A stretch of 64,000 nucleotides of DNA from positions 2,480,001 to 2,544,000 of the forward strand of contig JACKBQ010000001.1 of assembly GCA_020634455.1 (NCBI GenBank), written 5' to 3'. This stretch comes from Ardenticatenaceae bacterium (GTDB taxonomy: Bacteria > Chloroflexota > Anaerolineae > Promineifilales > Promineifilaceae). The notes beneath the pieces are model-generated. The model saw only the letters and a list, made by a program, of their open reading frames with translations. It ran no database searches and had not been told where the DNA came from. This document shows positions 50,208 to 58,015 of this stretch, piece after piece. Position 1 is the stretch's first letter, and each line of letters begins with the position of its first letter. Made by a program: the position numbers and the translations under genes.

Positions 50208-53200
50208 GAAATCTCCAAGTTGTTTGGGGCAAACCAGCGCAAGCCTTCGCGCAAAAAGGTAGCGGCTAGATCGTCCAGGGTAAGGTGGGGTGTTTTAGGG
50301 ATGGAAACGGCCGTTTCCATCTCCACCACAGCTTCTTTCAGCACGGCTTGTTGCGCTGCGTTTAACGATTCCTGCTGCAAAAGTGAGACCCAGGCCAGCG
50401 CAATCTCCCGCTCGCCACGCCGCCATTGCAGGCTGGGCAGACGCACCAGCACATCCATAATGTGCGTTTGCATCTTTTGCGTTTGGGCGCGCTGTAAGCT
50501 GGCCACCAGGTGCCGGGCCATTTTGGGCCATTGCTCTCGCGTCTGCGCCAGCAGCGCAAAACTGTAATCAATTTCCACCAGGTTGCGCTGCTCGTTTACC
50601 TTTAGAAACAGTTCTTTGCTCAATGTCAGCGCCGCCTCGGCCTCGGCAAGCTCGCCTTTGTTTTGGTGGTAATGGGCCAACCATTTCTGGGCAAACGCCT
50701 CAGTGAGGGGAATCTGATTCTGGTTGGCCAGTTTGGCTGCCCGGTGCAGCGCTTTGGCCGCTTCTTCAGGCCGTTTTAAGGTAAAAAGCCGCTGGGCGAT
50801 GCCGCTGAGAACAATTGCTTCGTAGTAGGTATCTTCAATTTGGGCGAAGGCGTCCAGCGCTTGTTGCGCGTAGGCCAGCGCCCCCTCCGGGTCGCCCAAA
50901 AAATCGGTGTGGTAAGAGCGGGAGACGTACAAGACGCCAAACAAAACCGGCTTTTGCAGTTCAAATGCGATTGCCTCCAGCTCGTTCAGCATTTCTGGCA
51001 CGTCTTCAAGTTTGCCCTGCTGCATGTTGGTGCCTACCAGTGCGTTGTAGGCGTCGAACAGGTCATCTAGCGCCACATGTTGCCGCAGCAGGGGAATGGT
51101 TTGCTGAATGCGATCTACCACACCGTCGTAATCGCCTAAAATTCGGGCGCTGTTGCCTTCGGCGACGGTGAGCTGGGCGTGCAGTAGCCGCTGTTGGGTG
51201 GCGGCCTCTGGTAAATGCCAGCCTGCATCTTCCAACTGGCGGCAGGCCTCGGCCATGAGGTCACGGATGGCATAGAAGCGGTTTTTTTGGAAGTGTAGGC
51301 GAACGAACGGCCGTCTCATCGCCATCACCCAAGCCCAAACTGGCTGAGACTGGGTAGCCACCAGGTGGGCAATGCTCCAACGCCAGGCGGCGACCAGATC
51401 GTCGTAGGCGGTAACCAGGGCGGGCAGGCTTTGCAAATAGGTGGGGCGATGGTAGGTTTGGCTGCTTTCGGTAATGAATTGGGCAAAGTAGCTGGCGTGA
51501 CGGCCGTATAAAGTCAATTCTTCAGCGGCATCGCGCTGTTCAGCAGCAAAGGTTTTGAGCAGGGGGTGAATTTGGAAACGGCCGTCTGCCAGTTTTAGCA
51601 GCGCTGTATCCACCAATCGGTTTAGCTGCGCCTCCGTTGCCCCCACTACCGATTGTGCTGCTGCCGCGTCAAACGCCGCCGGAAACACGGTGAGATTGGC
51701 AAAAATGGGGCGCAGCGGCTCCGGCAGCAGCTCCCAAGAGTACAAAAACATTGCTCGCAAGCTGCGATGGCGGGCGGGCACATTGTGCAGCGGCGACGAC
51801 AGTGACCCTAAATTTTCGGCCACCTGCCGGGCGATCTCTGCACAACTGGCGTACCGCACGGAGCCAGCCGCCAGCTCAATGCCCAGCGGGATGCCTTCTA
51901 GCAGGTGACACGTTTGCAAAATGGCGGGCTGGTCAGCGGGGGTGGGAGCAAAGGTGAACTGGCTGCGCTGGGCGTGGGTCATAAAGAGCTGCGCCGCATC
52001 GCTATGCAGCGGTTCTGCCCCTGTCAGCGGCAAGCCAGCTAGATCGAAAACCGTTTCTTCTACCAAATTTAGCCGTTCGCGGGAGGTGACCAGCAGCTTT
52101 ATGTGGGGTGCTTCGGTGAGCAGCCGAGCCAAAAAGTCCCGGTTTTGGGTAACAAGCTGCTCAAAGTTGTCCAAAATGAGCAGCATTTCTCGCTGGCGCA
52201 GGTGGGCAATCGCTTCTTCGGTGGGGGCTTGCCGCCCGCTGGCCGTGACGCCTATTGCTTGCAATACCTGTTGGGCAAAGGGAACGGCCGTTGCCGCAGC
52301 CTCTACCCCAATGAGCGAAACAAAAAAGGTGCCATCTAAAAACATACCTGCTTGCTGCTTTGCCAACCGCCGGGCAACTTCCAGCGCCAGCCGGGTCTTG
52401 CCGATGCCGCCAATGCCAAACAGGGTAATGAGCCGCCGTGATGGGTCGGCCAGCAGTTGCAGAATGGTGCGCATTTCTGGTTCGCGGCCAATGAACTGGT
52501 CGGTGGGGACGGGTAAATTGTGCGGTGGTGGGGTGGTCAGGTTGTTGATGCGTTCGTACAGGGCGACGGTTTGAGGCAGCACGGCCACGCCCAGCTCGTC
52601 GGCAAACAAGTTGACGACTGTTTGGTACTGTTGCAGGGCGCGTGCCCGCTGGCCGGTGCGCATGAGCAGTAACATTTTGGTACGGTGCATTTCTTCCAAA
52701 TATGATTCGATGCCTAGCAGTTTGTTCACTGCGTCGAGGGCGTCCCAGTAGGTGGCTTGTTCTTGAAGCTGGGTAACCTGCGTTTTAAGCGCTTCTATGG
52801 CTTTTAGGCGCAGCCGTTCACGCTCGACGAGTGCCCAATTTTCAAATTCGGGGGCGTCGCGCAGGAAGAAGCCCGCCAAAAAATCGCCGCGATATAGTTC
52901 CAGGGCGCTGTCTCGCTCGTTCTTGTCTAATTTTTGGTTGAATTGGGCGCTGTCTAGCCAGATGTCTGCCTGTGGATTGATGCCAACGGTACGGCCGTCT
53001 ATCAACAAAAACGGAGCTAATTCCTTGCGCAGCCGGGAAAGCGTTGAGCGCAGATTGGCCGCTGCCTGCTTTGGCGTGCTTGCCTGAAAAAAGAGGTCAA
53101 TGAGCTGCTCGCGATCTACGGAGGTTCGCTGGTGCAGTAAATAAATCAACAAGGCCTGGGCGGCACGGGTGGGAATGCTTTTTACGGGTTGATCATTCAG

Positions 53201-53248
53201 CAAGAAGGCCGCTCCGCCAAGCAGCCTTACCTCCAATCTGCCTGCCAT
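50204..53248 (-). CDS. SARP (BTAD) - STAND ATPase - TPR transcriptional regulator
   Basis: A 1014-residue AfsR-like regulator. An OmpR-type winged helix (about 5-95) and a BTAD domain (about 100-240) form the SARP part. An NB-ARC/STAND ATPase follows (about 250-600), with Walker A G-I-G-G-I-G-K-T-R, Walker B L-L-I-L-D-N-F-E and a sensor L-L-V-T-S-R. TPR-like helical repeats run to the end (about 640-990). Such proteins sense a ligand through the repeats, oligomerise with ATP and activate nearby genes. It is coupled to the downstream MDR gene. Related in layout to the gene at 60886. Confidence 0.92.
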   Translation of the reverse strand: MAGRLEVRLLGGAAFLLNDQPVKSIPTRAAQALLIYLLHQRTSVDREQLIDLFFQASTPKQAAANLRSTLSRLRKELAPFLLIDGRTVGINPQADIWLDSAQFNQKLDKNERDSALELYRGDFLAGFFLRDAPEFENWALVERERLRLKAIEALKTQVTQLQEQATYWDALDAVNKLLGIESYLEEMHRTKMLLLMRTGQRARALQQYQTVVNLFADELGVAVLPQTVALYERINNLTTPPPHNLPVPTDQFIGREPEMRTILQLLADPSRRLITLFGIGGIGKTRLALEVARRLAKQQAGMFLDGTFFVSLIGVEAAATAVPFAQQVLQAIGVTASGRQAPTEEAIAHLRQREMLLILDNFEQLVTQNRDFLARLLTEAPHIKLLVTSRERLNLVEETVFDLAGLPLTGAEPLHSDAAQLFMTHAQRSQFTFAPTPADQPAILQTCHLLEGIPLGIELAAGSVRYASCAEIARQVAENLGSLSSPLHNVPARHRSLRAMFLYSWELLPEPLRPIFANLTVFPAAFDAAAAQSVVGATEAQLNRLVDTALLKLADGRFQIHPLLKTFAAEQRDAAEELTLYGRHASYFAQFITESSQTYHRPTYLQSLPALVTAYDDLVAAWRWSIAHLVATQSQPVWAWVMAMRRPFVRLHFQKNRFYAIRDLMAEACRQLEDAGWHLPEAATQQRLLHAQLTVAEGNSARILGDYDGVVDRIQQTIPLLRQHVALDDLFDAYNALVGTNMQQGKLEDVPEMLNELEAIAFELQKPVLFGVLYVSRSYHTDFLGDPEGALAYAQQALDAFAQIEDTYYEAIVLSGIAQRLFTLKRPEEAAKALHRAAKLANQNQIPLTEAFAQKWLAHYHQNKGELAEAEAALTLSKELFLKVNEQRNLVEIDYSFALLAQTREQWPKMARHLVASLQRAQTQKMQTHIMDVLVRLPSLQWRRGEREIALAWVSLLQQESLNAAQQAVLKEAVVEMETAVSIPKTPHLTLDDLAATFLREGLRWFAPNNLEIS

Positions 53249-53565
53249 GAGAACTCCTGTGGAAGAAGGTGGTGTTGGTAAATGCGGCTGGTGGTGGGCC
53301 GTTGGGCAAATGCGGGTAAGTTCTTGAAATTAGCCAAAGCCATCTCTCCCGCTGTTCCTTGATTAAACTACAGATAAATCGCTCCCCGTTTTGGGGAACT
53401 TGCCGTAGTTTGCTTTACACCAGCCGCTAATATTTGTTGTTTGGGGCCATTTTGTATTGGCGGGAGGATTATAGCACAGTGGTTTTGAGGCAACGCAACT
53501 GGGATAAAAAGCCACACCTGTTGGCGAAGCTTGTTTTGGGTTTTACGGCCGTTTTAATCCATCCA
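53249..53565. other. Gene-free spacer with repeat copy C
   Basis: It lies upstream of the SARP-STAND gene and downstream of the sulfotransferase-like gene's stop. Apart from the two-hairpin repeat and an ACGGCCGT near 53545, I see no gene. The SARP-STAND promoter should lie near 53249-53310; no clear -35/-10 pair was found. Confidence 0.55.
53307..53415. repeat. Two-hairpin intergenic repeat, copy C
   Basis: The first unit contains GCGGGTAAGTTCTTGAAAT, shared almost exactly with copy A, closing with CTCTCCCGC. The second has arms AAACTAC (53365-53371) and GTAGTTT (53405-53411), with an inner CCCCGTTTTGGGG hairpin. Confidence 0.65.
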
Positions 53566-54354
53566 TCAGATCGCTGAATCATATCCAAACTGGCGCATTA
53601 GCTCCCAATCAATTGTGTTTTTAATAACGGCTAACTCTGGTTCTGTTAGCGCAGCTAAATAATTTTTGTTGGTGTAATATGCATGGTTGAAGGGTAGATA
53701 ATGGACTTCGGTCGGTTCATTGTCCCAGTGGGTGGGGAAGACGATGCCCGAAACGGCCGTAAAGCTGGCTGGCCGAGGTAAATTCAGCACTTTGCAAATA
53801 TCAAAAAAAACAGACGCTTGATCCTGGAGCAGTTTTTCATGTTGTACAACAAGCGCTCGGTCGGGTAATTCTTCAGCCAGGTTCAACCAGGCAGCATAGT
53901 TGTGGTTAAATTGATGGCACGCTGTTGCCAGGCTTTTTAGATATTCAGACGCCTGGTAGGGTGCATGTTTTTTGGCTTGTTGATACCCAAACCATTTCAT
54001 GATGCTGTGTCCCCAGGCATAGGGATGTTTGATGGAAATGAGAATGAATACCTGCCGATTTTTGATTGCCTCAGCAAGGCCACAAGAGGCTTCGTCTATG
54101 TAAGTATTTTGCGACCGTTCATTTAAATCTGTGGTTTCTGCGCGACGCAAGTTTGTCACCTGTTTGATTTTTTCCAGGGCGTTGGCCCCTGATCTTAGTT
54201 CATCACGCAGCTGATTAAAGTCTATTGGTTTTTGATGCTTGTCACCCAGGATGTGCATCAACACGTTGCAATTTGGGCAATTGATTTGGAGCATGGCTCG
54301 CAATAAATTGGTGCCTGTTCTGCGTGCGCCATACTGCTTAATAAACTGGCTCAT
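53566..54354 (-). CDS. Sulfotransferase-like P-loop protein
   Basis: 262 residues. The N-terminal G-A-R-R-T-G-T-N-L-L-R is a PAPS 5'-phosphosulfate loop of the R-x-G-T-N type. I-K-H-P-Y-A-W-G-H-S (about residues 107-116) resembles the 3'-phosphate-binding R/K-x-P-x(3-4)-S, and V-V-Q-H-E-K-L-L is the usual late strand motif. It probably sulfates a glycan or small molecule in the cytoplasm. The first 17 nt overlap the end of the glycosyltransferase gene, so both are one unit: glycosylation followed by sulfation is a plausible reading. More AT-rich than the window average. Confidence 0.75.
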   Translation of the reverse strand: MSQFIKQYGARRTGTNLLRAMLQINCPNCNVLMHILGDKHQKPIDFNQLRDELRSGANALEKIKQVTNLRRAETTDLNERSQNTYIDEASCGLAEAIKNRQVFILISIKHPYAWGHSIMKWFGYQQAKKHAPYQASEYLKSLATACHQFNHNYAAWLNLAEELPDRALVVQHEKLLQDQASVFFDICKVLNLPRPASFTAVSGIVFPTHWDNEPTEVHYLPFNHAYYTNKNYLAALTEPELAVIKNTIDWELMRQFGYDSAI

Positions 54355-55573
54355 AATTTATTCCTACGCCTTTTTCAGCAATTAGGTTTTCAAACAGGTT
54401 TTGCCACTGAAGGCCAATCTTTTCCCAGCTATAAATCGTTTGTTGCGTCTTTTGCAAGCCAGACAACCGGTATTTGTTGTATAGATGCCTGTCGGACATA
54501 AGCTTTTTTAATGCATCGCCCAGTTGCACTGAGGAAATTTGGTTTCCGGATACCATTAATTTGTGTACCGATGATTCCGTATGCACTGGCAGAATCAGCG
54601 CTGAATCTTGCCACAATTCGGCGCAGGCACTGTGGTCGGGCAAAATTTGGGGCGCTCCGGTTGCGGCATGTTCCCAGCTAACCAGCCCCCACCCTTCGCC
54701 AACGGCCGTATTTACCCCCACATCGCACGCATTGTAAATAACATTGAGCATTTCCGAAGACACAGCGGGGTGCCCGGTTTGAGTTCGTAAAATCAGCTGG
54801 TCGGCAATACCCAGGCTTCGCGCCATGCGCCTCACATCTAAACCAAAATTATGTGGCTCCATATGCAAAAAGAGGCGGGTATCTGGTGGCATATCTTGCG
54901 CAAAGTGAGCAAACCCCTCCAAGGTAAGATCAATGCGCTTGCGTGGTTGGTTGCGGTTGGCATTTAGCACCCAAAAACCCCGCCATAATTCTGGTTGATT
55001 AGGGAACAATCGTTTCCTGGCTAAAAGCCGTTGTTGTTCAGGATCGCTATCAAGAACAAAAAATTGAGATAATGCTAATCCGTGCGGAATAACGGCAATG
55101 TCACAAAATAGCTTTTTTTGTGCATTTGCATTTAACTGGGCGCAAGCTTCAACGACTTTTCGGCCAAATTGGGTGAACGTAACAATGCAGTCTAACGCTT
55201 CAAGCGCTACATCCAGGGGCTCTGTTGTTTGGGTGTCAATGGGCGCATACCCTACCAGCAGCGGTTGCCGACCAGATTGCTTAACTGCACTGGCAAACCG
55301 CGCAATGACCCAAGGATCGCCATATAACAACATAATTTGCGGCTCAATTTCTGCCACCAAAGTTGTAATGCGGTCTTCCGCAAAAACATCTACAGGATTG
55401 GGATTAGGATGGAGCCTGTATGGATTAGGCGCATTAACCGTTGTGCACTTGCCGTGATAATCTATGCCAAGCAAGTGTGTCTCAAAATATTCCGCCTGTG
55501 TTTTGGCAATGGCTTGTGTGACCCGCGCAATGCCTGTGGGTTGCCCGGCTTGCCCTACAATTAGTAAACGCAT
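54338..55573 (-). CDS. GT-B (family 4-like) glycosyltransferase
   Basis: A 411-residue glycosyltransferase. N-terminal G-Q-A-G-Q-P-T-G-I-A-R-V acceptor-side loop; the donor domain has N-A-N-R-N-Q-P-R-K-R-I-D-L and V-G-E-G-W-G-L-V-S-W-E-H-A-A-T-G-A-P, which matches the E-x7-E donor motif of retaining GT4 enzymes. The nucleotide-sugar and acceptor are unknown. It is co-oriented with the Nudix-MACPF gene upstream, from which it is separated by repeat copy D, and overlaps the sulfotransferase-like gene. Confidence 0.85.
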   Translation of the reverse strand: MRLLIVGQAGQPTGIARVTQAIAKTQAEYFETHLLGIDYHGKCTTVNAPNPYRLHPNPNPVDVFAEDRITTLVAEIEPQIMLLYGDPWVIARFASAVKQSGRQPLLVGYAPIDTQTTEPLDVALEALDCIVTFTQFGRKVVEACAQLNANAQKKLFCDIAVIPHGLALSQFFVLDSDPEQQRLLARKRLFPNQPELWRGFWVLNANRNQPRKRIDLTLEGFAHFAQDMPPDTRLFLHMEPHNFGLDVRRMARSLGIADQLILRTQTGHPAVSSEMLNVIYNACDVGVNTAVGEGWGLVSWEHAATGAPQILPDHSACAELWQDSALILPVHTESSVHKLMVSGNQISSVQLGDALKKLMSDRHLYNKYRLSGLQKTQQTIYSWEKIGLQWQNLFENLIAEKGVGINYEPVY

Positions 55574-55586
55574 TATGTGATGACCT

Positions 55587-55670
55587 TATGAAAAAGCGGG
55601 AGAATCCTTTAAATTACCCAAAGCCAACTCCCCCCATTTTGTTCAGGCAAGAACAAAATGGGGGGAGTTG
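55587..55670. repeat. Two-hairpin intergenic repeat, copy D
   Basis: The first unit contains AAAAAGCGGGAGAATCCTTTAAATTA and an AAAGCCAACTC string shared in pattern with copies B and C. It runs into a perfect 20-bp stem (55625-55644 with 55651-55670) of the CCCCCCATTTTG type with a 6-nt loop. The stem begins 20 bp after the Nudix-MACPF stop codon and could also end its transcription, although no T tract follows. Confidence 0.7.
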
Positions 55671-55689
55671 ACCGAATGATACTTTCTGG

Positions 55690-57885
55690 TTATTGGGGTG
55701 GTTCGATTTGGTTTGTGCTTAACAGGGCAACGGCCGTTGCCTCTGCCTGGCTAACAATGGTGGGGTTGTTTGACCAATTTTGCACCATCGCGAAGTTTTC
55801 AATCGCGTTACCAGAGTTGATATTTGTTTGCCCGATGCATAAATACGATGCCAACCCCCACCACCACGAGATATTCAGGTTTTGGCTCCATTCGGTTAGC
55901 GAGGCCCCGCAAGAAACCAGCCAGTCCCGAAACGCCTTTGTTGGGTATAGGCGCACATCCACAGCAAAGGCGGCCACTGCACAAATATAATCTGTCTCCT
56001 TCACCGCCTGAATGTCGGCCATGATGGTGTCATAGATTGATAGCGGATTTTGAGGAGCCTGGGGAGCATAGTAAATCTTGCTCAAGATAGGATCATAAGT
56101 GGTGGGATTGAACAGCGAAATTTGGTATCCAGAGCTAATGCCAAGCCCCTGCGCTGTGGGCGAATTTGCTTCTGTGGCGGGCACGGCTTTGCCATTCATA
56201 ATGATTTGAGCAGAAGTAAGGTAGTTGGTTTGGTTTGGTCCCTGGAAGCGAGCAAACTGAATAGAGGTGGAAACTTCACAGGCTGCGTTTAAATACGCTT
56301 CGATGGCTTGGTTAACGGCAGTTGCCTGCTCATCTACAAACAAAAGCGACAGCGGCTTTAAGTCGAACTCAATTACCGAAGGATTCTGCATCACAGACTG
56401 CGTCCACCCTTGAAAAATATTACTGTCACTGTCCCCAAAGACAGGATTAAGCGCATTCAGGGGGCTGCTATCGCCACCGATAGTTGAGACATGCACCACC
56501 CGGCTATCTGCCCACTGCTGGCCCAATTGGTTCCACTCCACTTCAGCCTCCGCTTTGGCCGAAAAGAAGACCGCTTTGTATTCCAACGACAGCTTCGAAT
56601 CAATCGCCTGTTCATTTGAACTGAACGATTTTTCAACTGCCACATAATAATCAAGGCTGCCGCCTACAGTCACCCCGGCGACAAAATGCGTGCCAAATTT
56701 GCGGAAGAAAGCGTAAAACTTATCCTTATTGGCATCAGAAAAGGTGATGGGAAGCTCTAAAAAGAGCGGATCATCTGTGAAGTTTGAGGAAAGCAAGCTG
56801 TCTGATTCAGAGGTCAGGGACAGCTTCCAACCATTGTAATTGGCCTCAGACAAGCCGTAGAAATAGGATGTTTCGGTATTGGTTGTGGCCGAATAGGCAA
56901 AATCAAACTGCCCACTAAAAACGCCGATCGAACCCGATAAACTGGCCTTGGCTGCAAAATGGTTCTTGAATTGATCGCGGGTATTAAACACCTGCGTTGA
57001 TCCTGTGGTGTGGGTGTAATCATGAACGGAAACATTATCTGGTACTGTATAGGTGATTTTGGTTGGTTGATATTGCCATTGGGTGCCATTTTGGTTTGTC
57101 TGGCTGAACAATTGTTGCGTAAGTGAAGAGATGCCATATTCGCCAAGAACATTAAAACCAGCCCCAAGAGCGCTCGCGCCGGGTATGATATTCATTGTGT
57201 TTTCTTCCTCCTGGATTGCAAAATCCTGTACAAGTTGGTTGTTACAAAGGTTGGCAATGCCATTAAAACCATTGATGCCTAAAAAGTTTGCCAAACGCCG
57301 CGCGATGCAATAAAACCAATCCAAATCATTGTCATTTCTCCAGCCTAAAATCGTTGCCTGGTCGTTGGCATTATTCAGGTCCATTGATGCCATAGACGCT
57401 AATTCATTATCTTTAGGGATGTCGCCCTGGAAGGCTTCTAACAAGTTGGCGCAAGTGGTAATATGTTGGTTATTGACATCTGTAATTGCTTCGGCCGTTT
57501 CAGCTAGCTTGGCCTGAATTGCAGCAAGATAATTATTAAAATTGACATCGCTAACTTGATAATAATAGGCATAGAATTGTTGTGGGTTATTGCCCCTTTG
57601 ATCGGTAAACTGTTGTGCTGGCGGCACCGCAGCGCCAGCGCCTTGAGACCCAATGGCCACGCCAGTCTCTTCTAAAAATTCTCGCATGGCACCATTCGCT
57701 GGCGTTTCATTTGCGTTTAACGCGCCACCAGGAAAGGCTACCTTTCCCCCGCCATGGGCGATAGGAAAACCATTTGGATAAACGTTGCCTGGCAGCGTTG
57801 AGCAAAACCAATAAGCCGTTTGCCGCTTGGTGCCAATGAGAAAGCGCCCCGTTTGGGTGTAAACAACACAATAAACTAAAGCCAT
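55690..57885 (-). CDS. Nudix hydrolase - MACPF domain fusion protein
   Basis: 731 residues. Residues 1-150 form a Nudix hydrolase with a perfect box: G54-x5-E60-x7-R68-E69-F-L-E72-E73-T-G75-V. Residues about 231-550 form a MACPF pore-forming domain; its signature F-F-R-K-F-G-T-H-F (393-401), followed by V-G-G-S, is intact. A C-terminal domain of about 180 residues, rich in Trp and Asn, is unrecognised. No signal peptide is seen, so the protein starts out cytoplasmic. Nudix enzymes cleave NDP-X compounds; MACPF proteins form membrane pores. I know of no standard pairing. AAAGGAG precedes the ATG. A strong internal SD lies before Met231. The gene has only one ACGGCCGT, at its extreme 3' end. 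Confidence 0.88.
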   Translation of the reverse strand: MALVYCVVYTQTGRFLIGTKRQTAYWFCSTLPGNVYPNGFPIAHGGGKVAFPGGALNANETPANGAMREFLEETGVAIGSQGAGAAVPPAQQFTDQRGNNPQQFYAYYYQVSDVNFNNYLAAIQAKLAETAEAITDVNNQHITTCANLLEAFQGDIPKDNELASMASMDLNNANDQATILGWRNDNDLDWFYCIARRLANFLGINGFNGIANLCNNQLVQDFAIQEEENTMNIIPGASALGAGFNVLGEYGISSLTQQLFSQTNQNGTQWQYQPTKITYTVPDNVSVHDYTHTTGSTQVFNTRDQFKNHFAAKASLSGSIGVFSGQFDFAYSATTNTETSYFYGLSEANYNGWKLSLTSESDSLLSSNFTDDPLFLELPITFSDANKDKFYAFFRKFGTHFVAGVTVGGSLDYYVAVEKSFSSNEQAIDSKLSLEYKAVFFSAKAEAEVEWNQLGQQWADSRVVHVSTIGGDSSPLNALNPVFGDSDSNIFQGWTQSVMQNPSVIEFDLKPLSLLFVDEQATAVNQAIEAYLNAACEVSTSIQFARFQGPNQTNYLTSAQIIMNGKAVPATEANSPTAQGLGISSGYQISLFNPTTYDPILSKIYYAPQAPQNPLSIYDTIMADIQAVKETDYICAVAAFAVDVRLYPTKAFRDWLVSCGASLTEWSQNLNISWWWGLASYLCIGQTNINSGNAIENFAMVQNWSNNPTIVSQAEATAVALLSTNQIEPPQ
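57193..57212 (-). promoter_or_regulatory. Internal ribosome-binding site before the MACPF part
   Basis: AGGAGG (57212-57207 on the minus strand) lies 11 nt before an in-frame ATG (57195-57193, Met231), exactly at the start of the MACPF region. It could allow a separate MACPF protein of 501 residues, or it may be a relic of two fused genes. Confidence 0.55.
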
Positions 57886-57953
57886 TACACACTCCTTTAA
57901 CCACTTTTTTTACAATAAGATGGCTAAAGTGTAATGTTTGCCAGATGGAACAG

Positions 57954-57995
57954 GTCCCCCTGTGTGGTATGATTGCGGGGACAGCAAGGGGGACA
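57954..57995. promoter_or_regulatory. Putative operator between the Nudix-MACPF and XRE-STAND genes
   Basis: Three related boxes in the 130-bp divergent spacer: GTCCCCCT (57954-57961) facing one way, and GGGGACA (about 57977-57983) and GGGGACA (about 57989-57995) in direct repeat 12 bp apart, facing the other. The outer pair GTCCCCCT/AGGGGGAC also forms an inverted repeat. Likely target of the adjacent XRE regulator. Confidence 0.5.
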
Positions 57996-58015
57996 ATTTA
58001 GTTGTGTGATAAAAA

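Noticed and set aside
53307..55670. CRISPR array from repeated AAAGCGGG/CTCCCGC strings
   Set aside because: The copies are far apart, hairpin-forming and without regular spacers; no cas gene is present.
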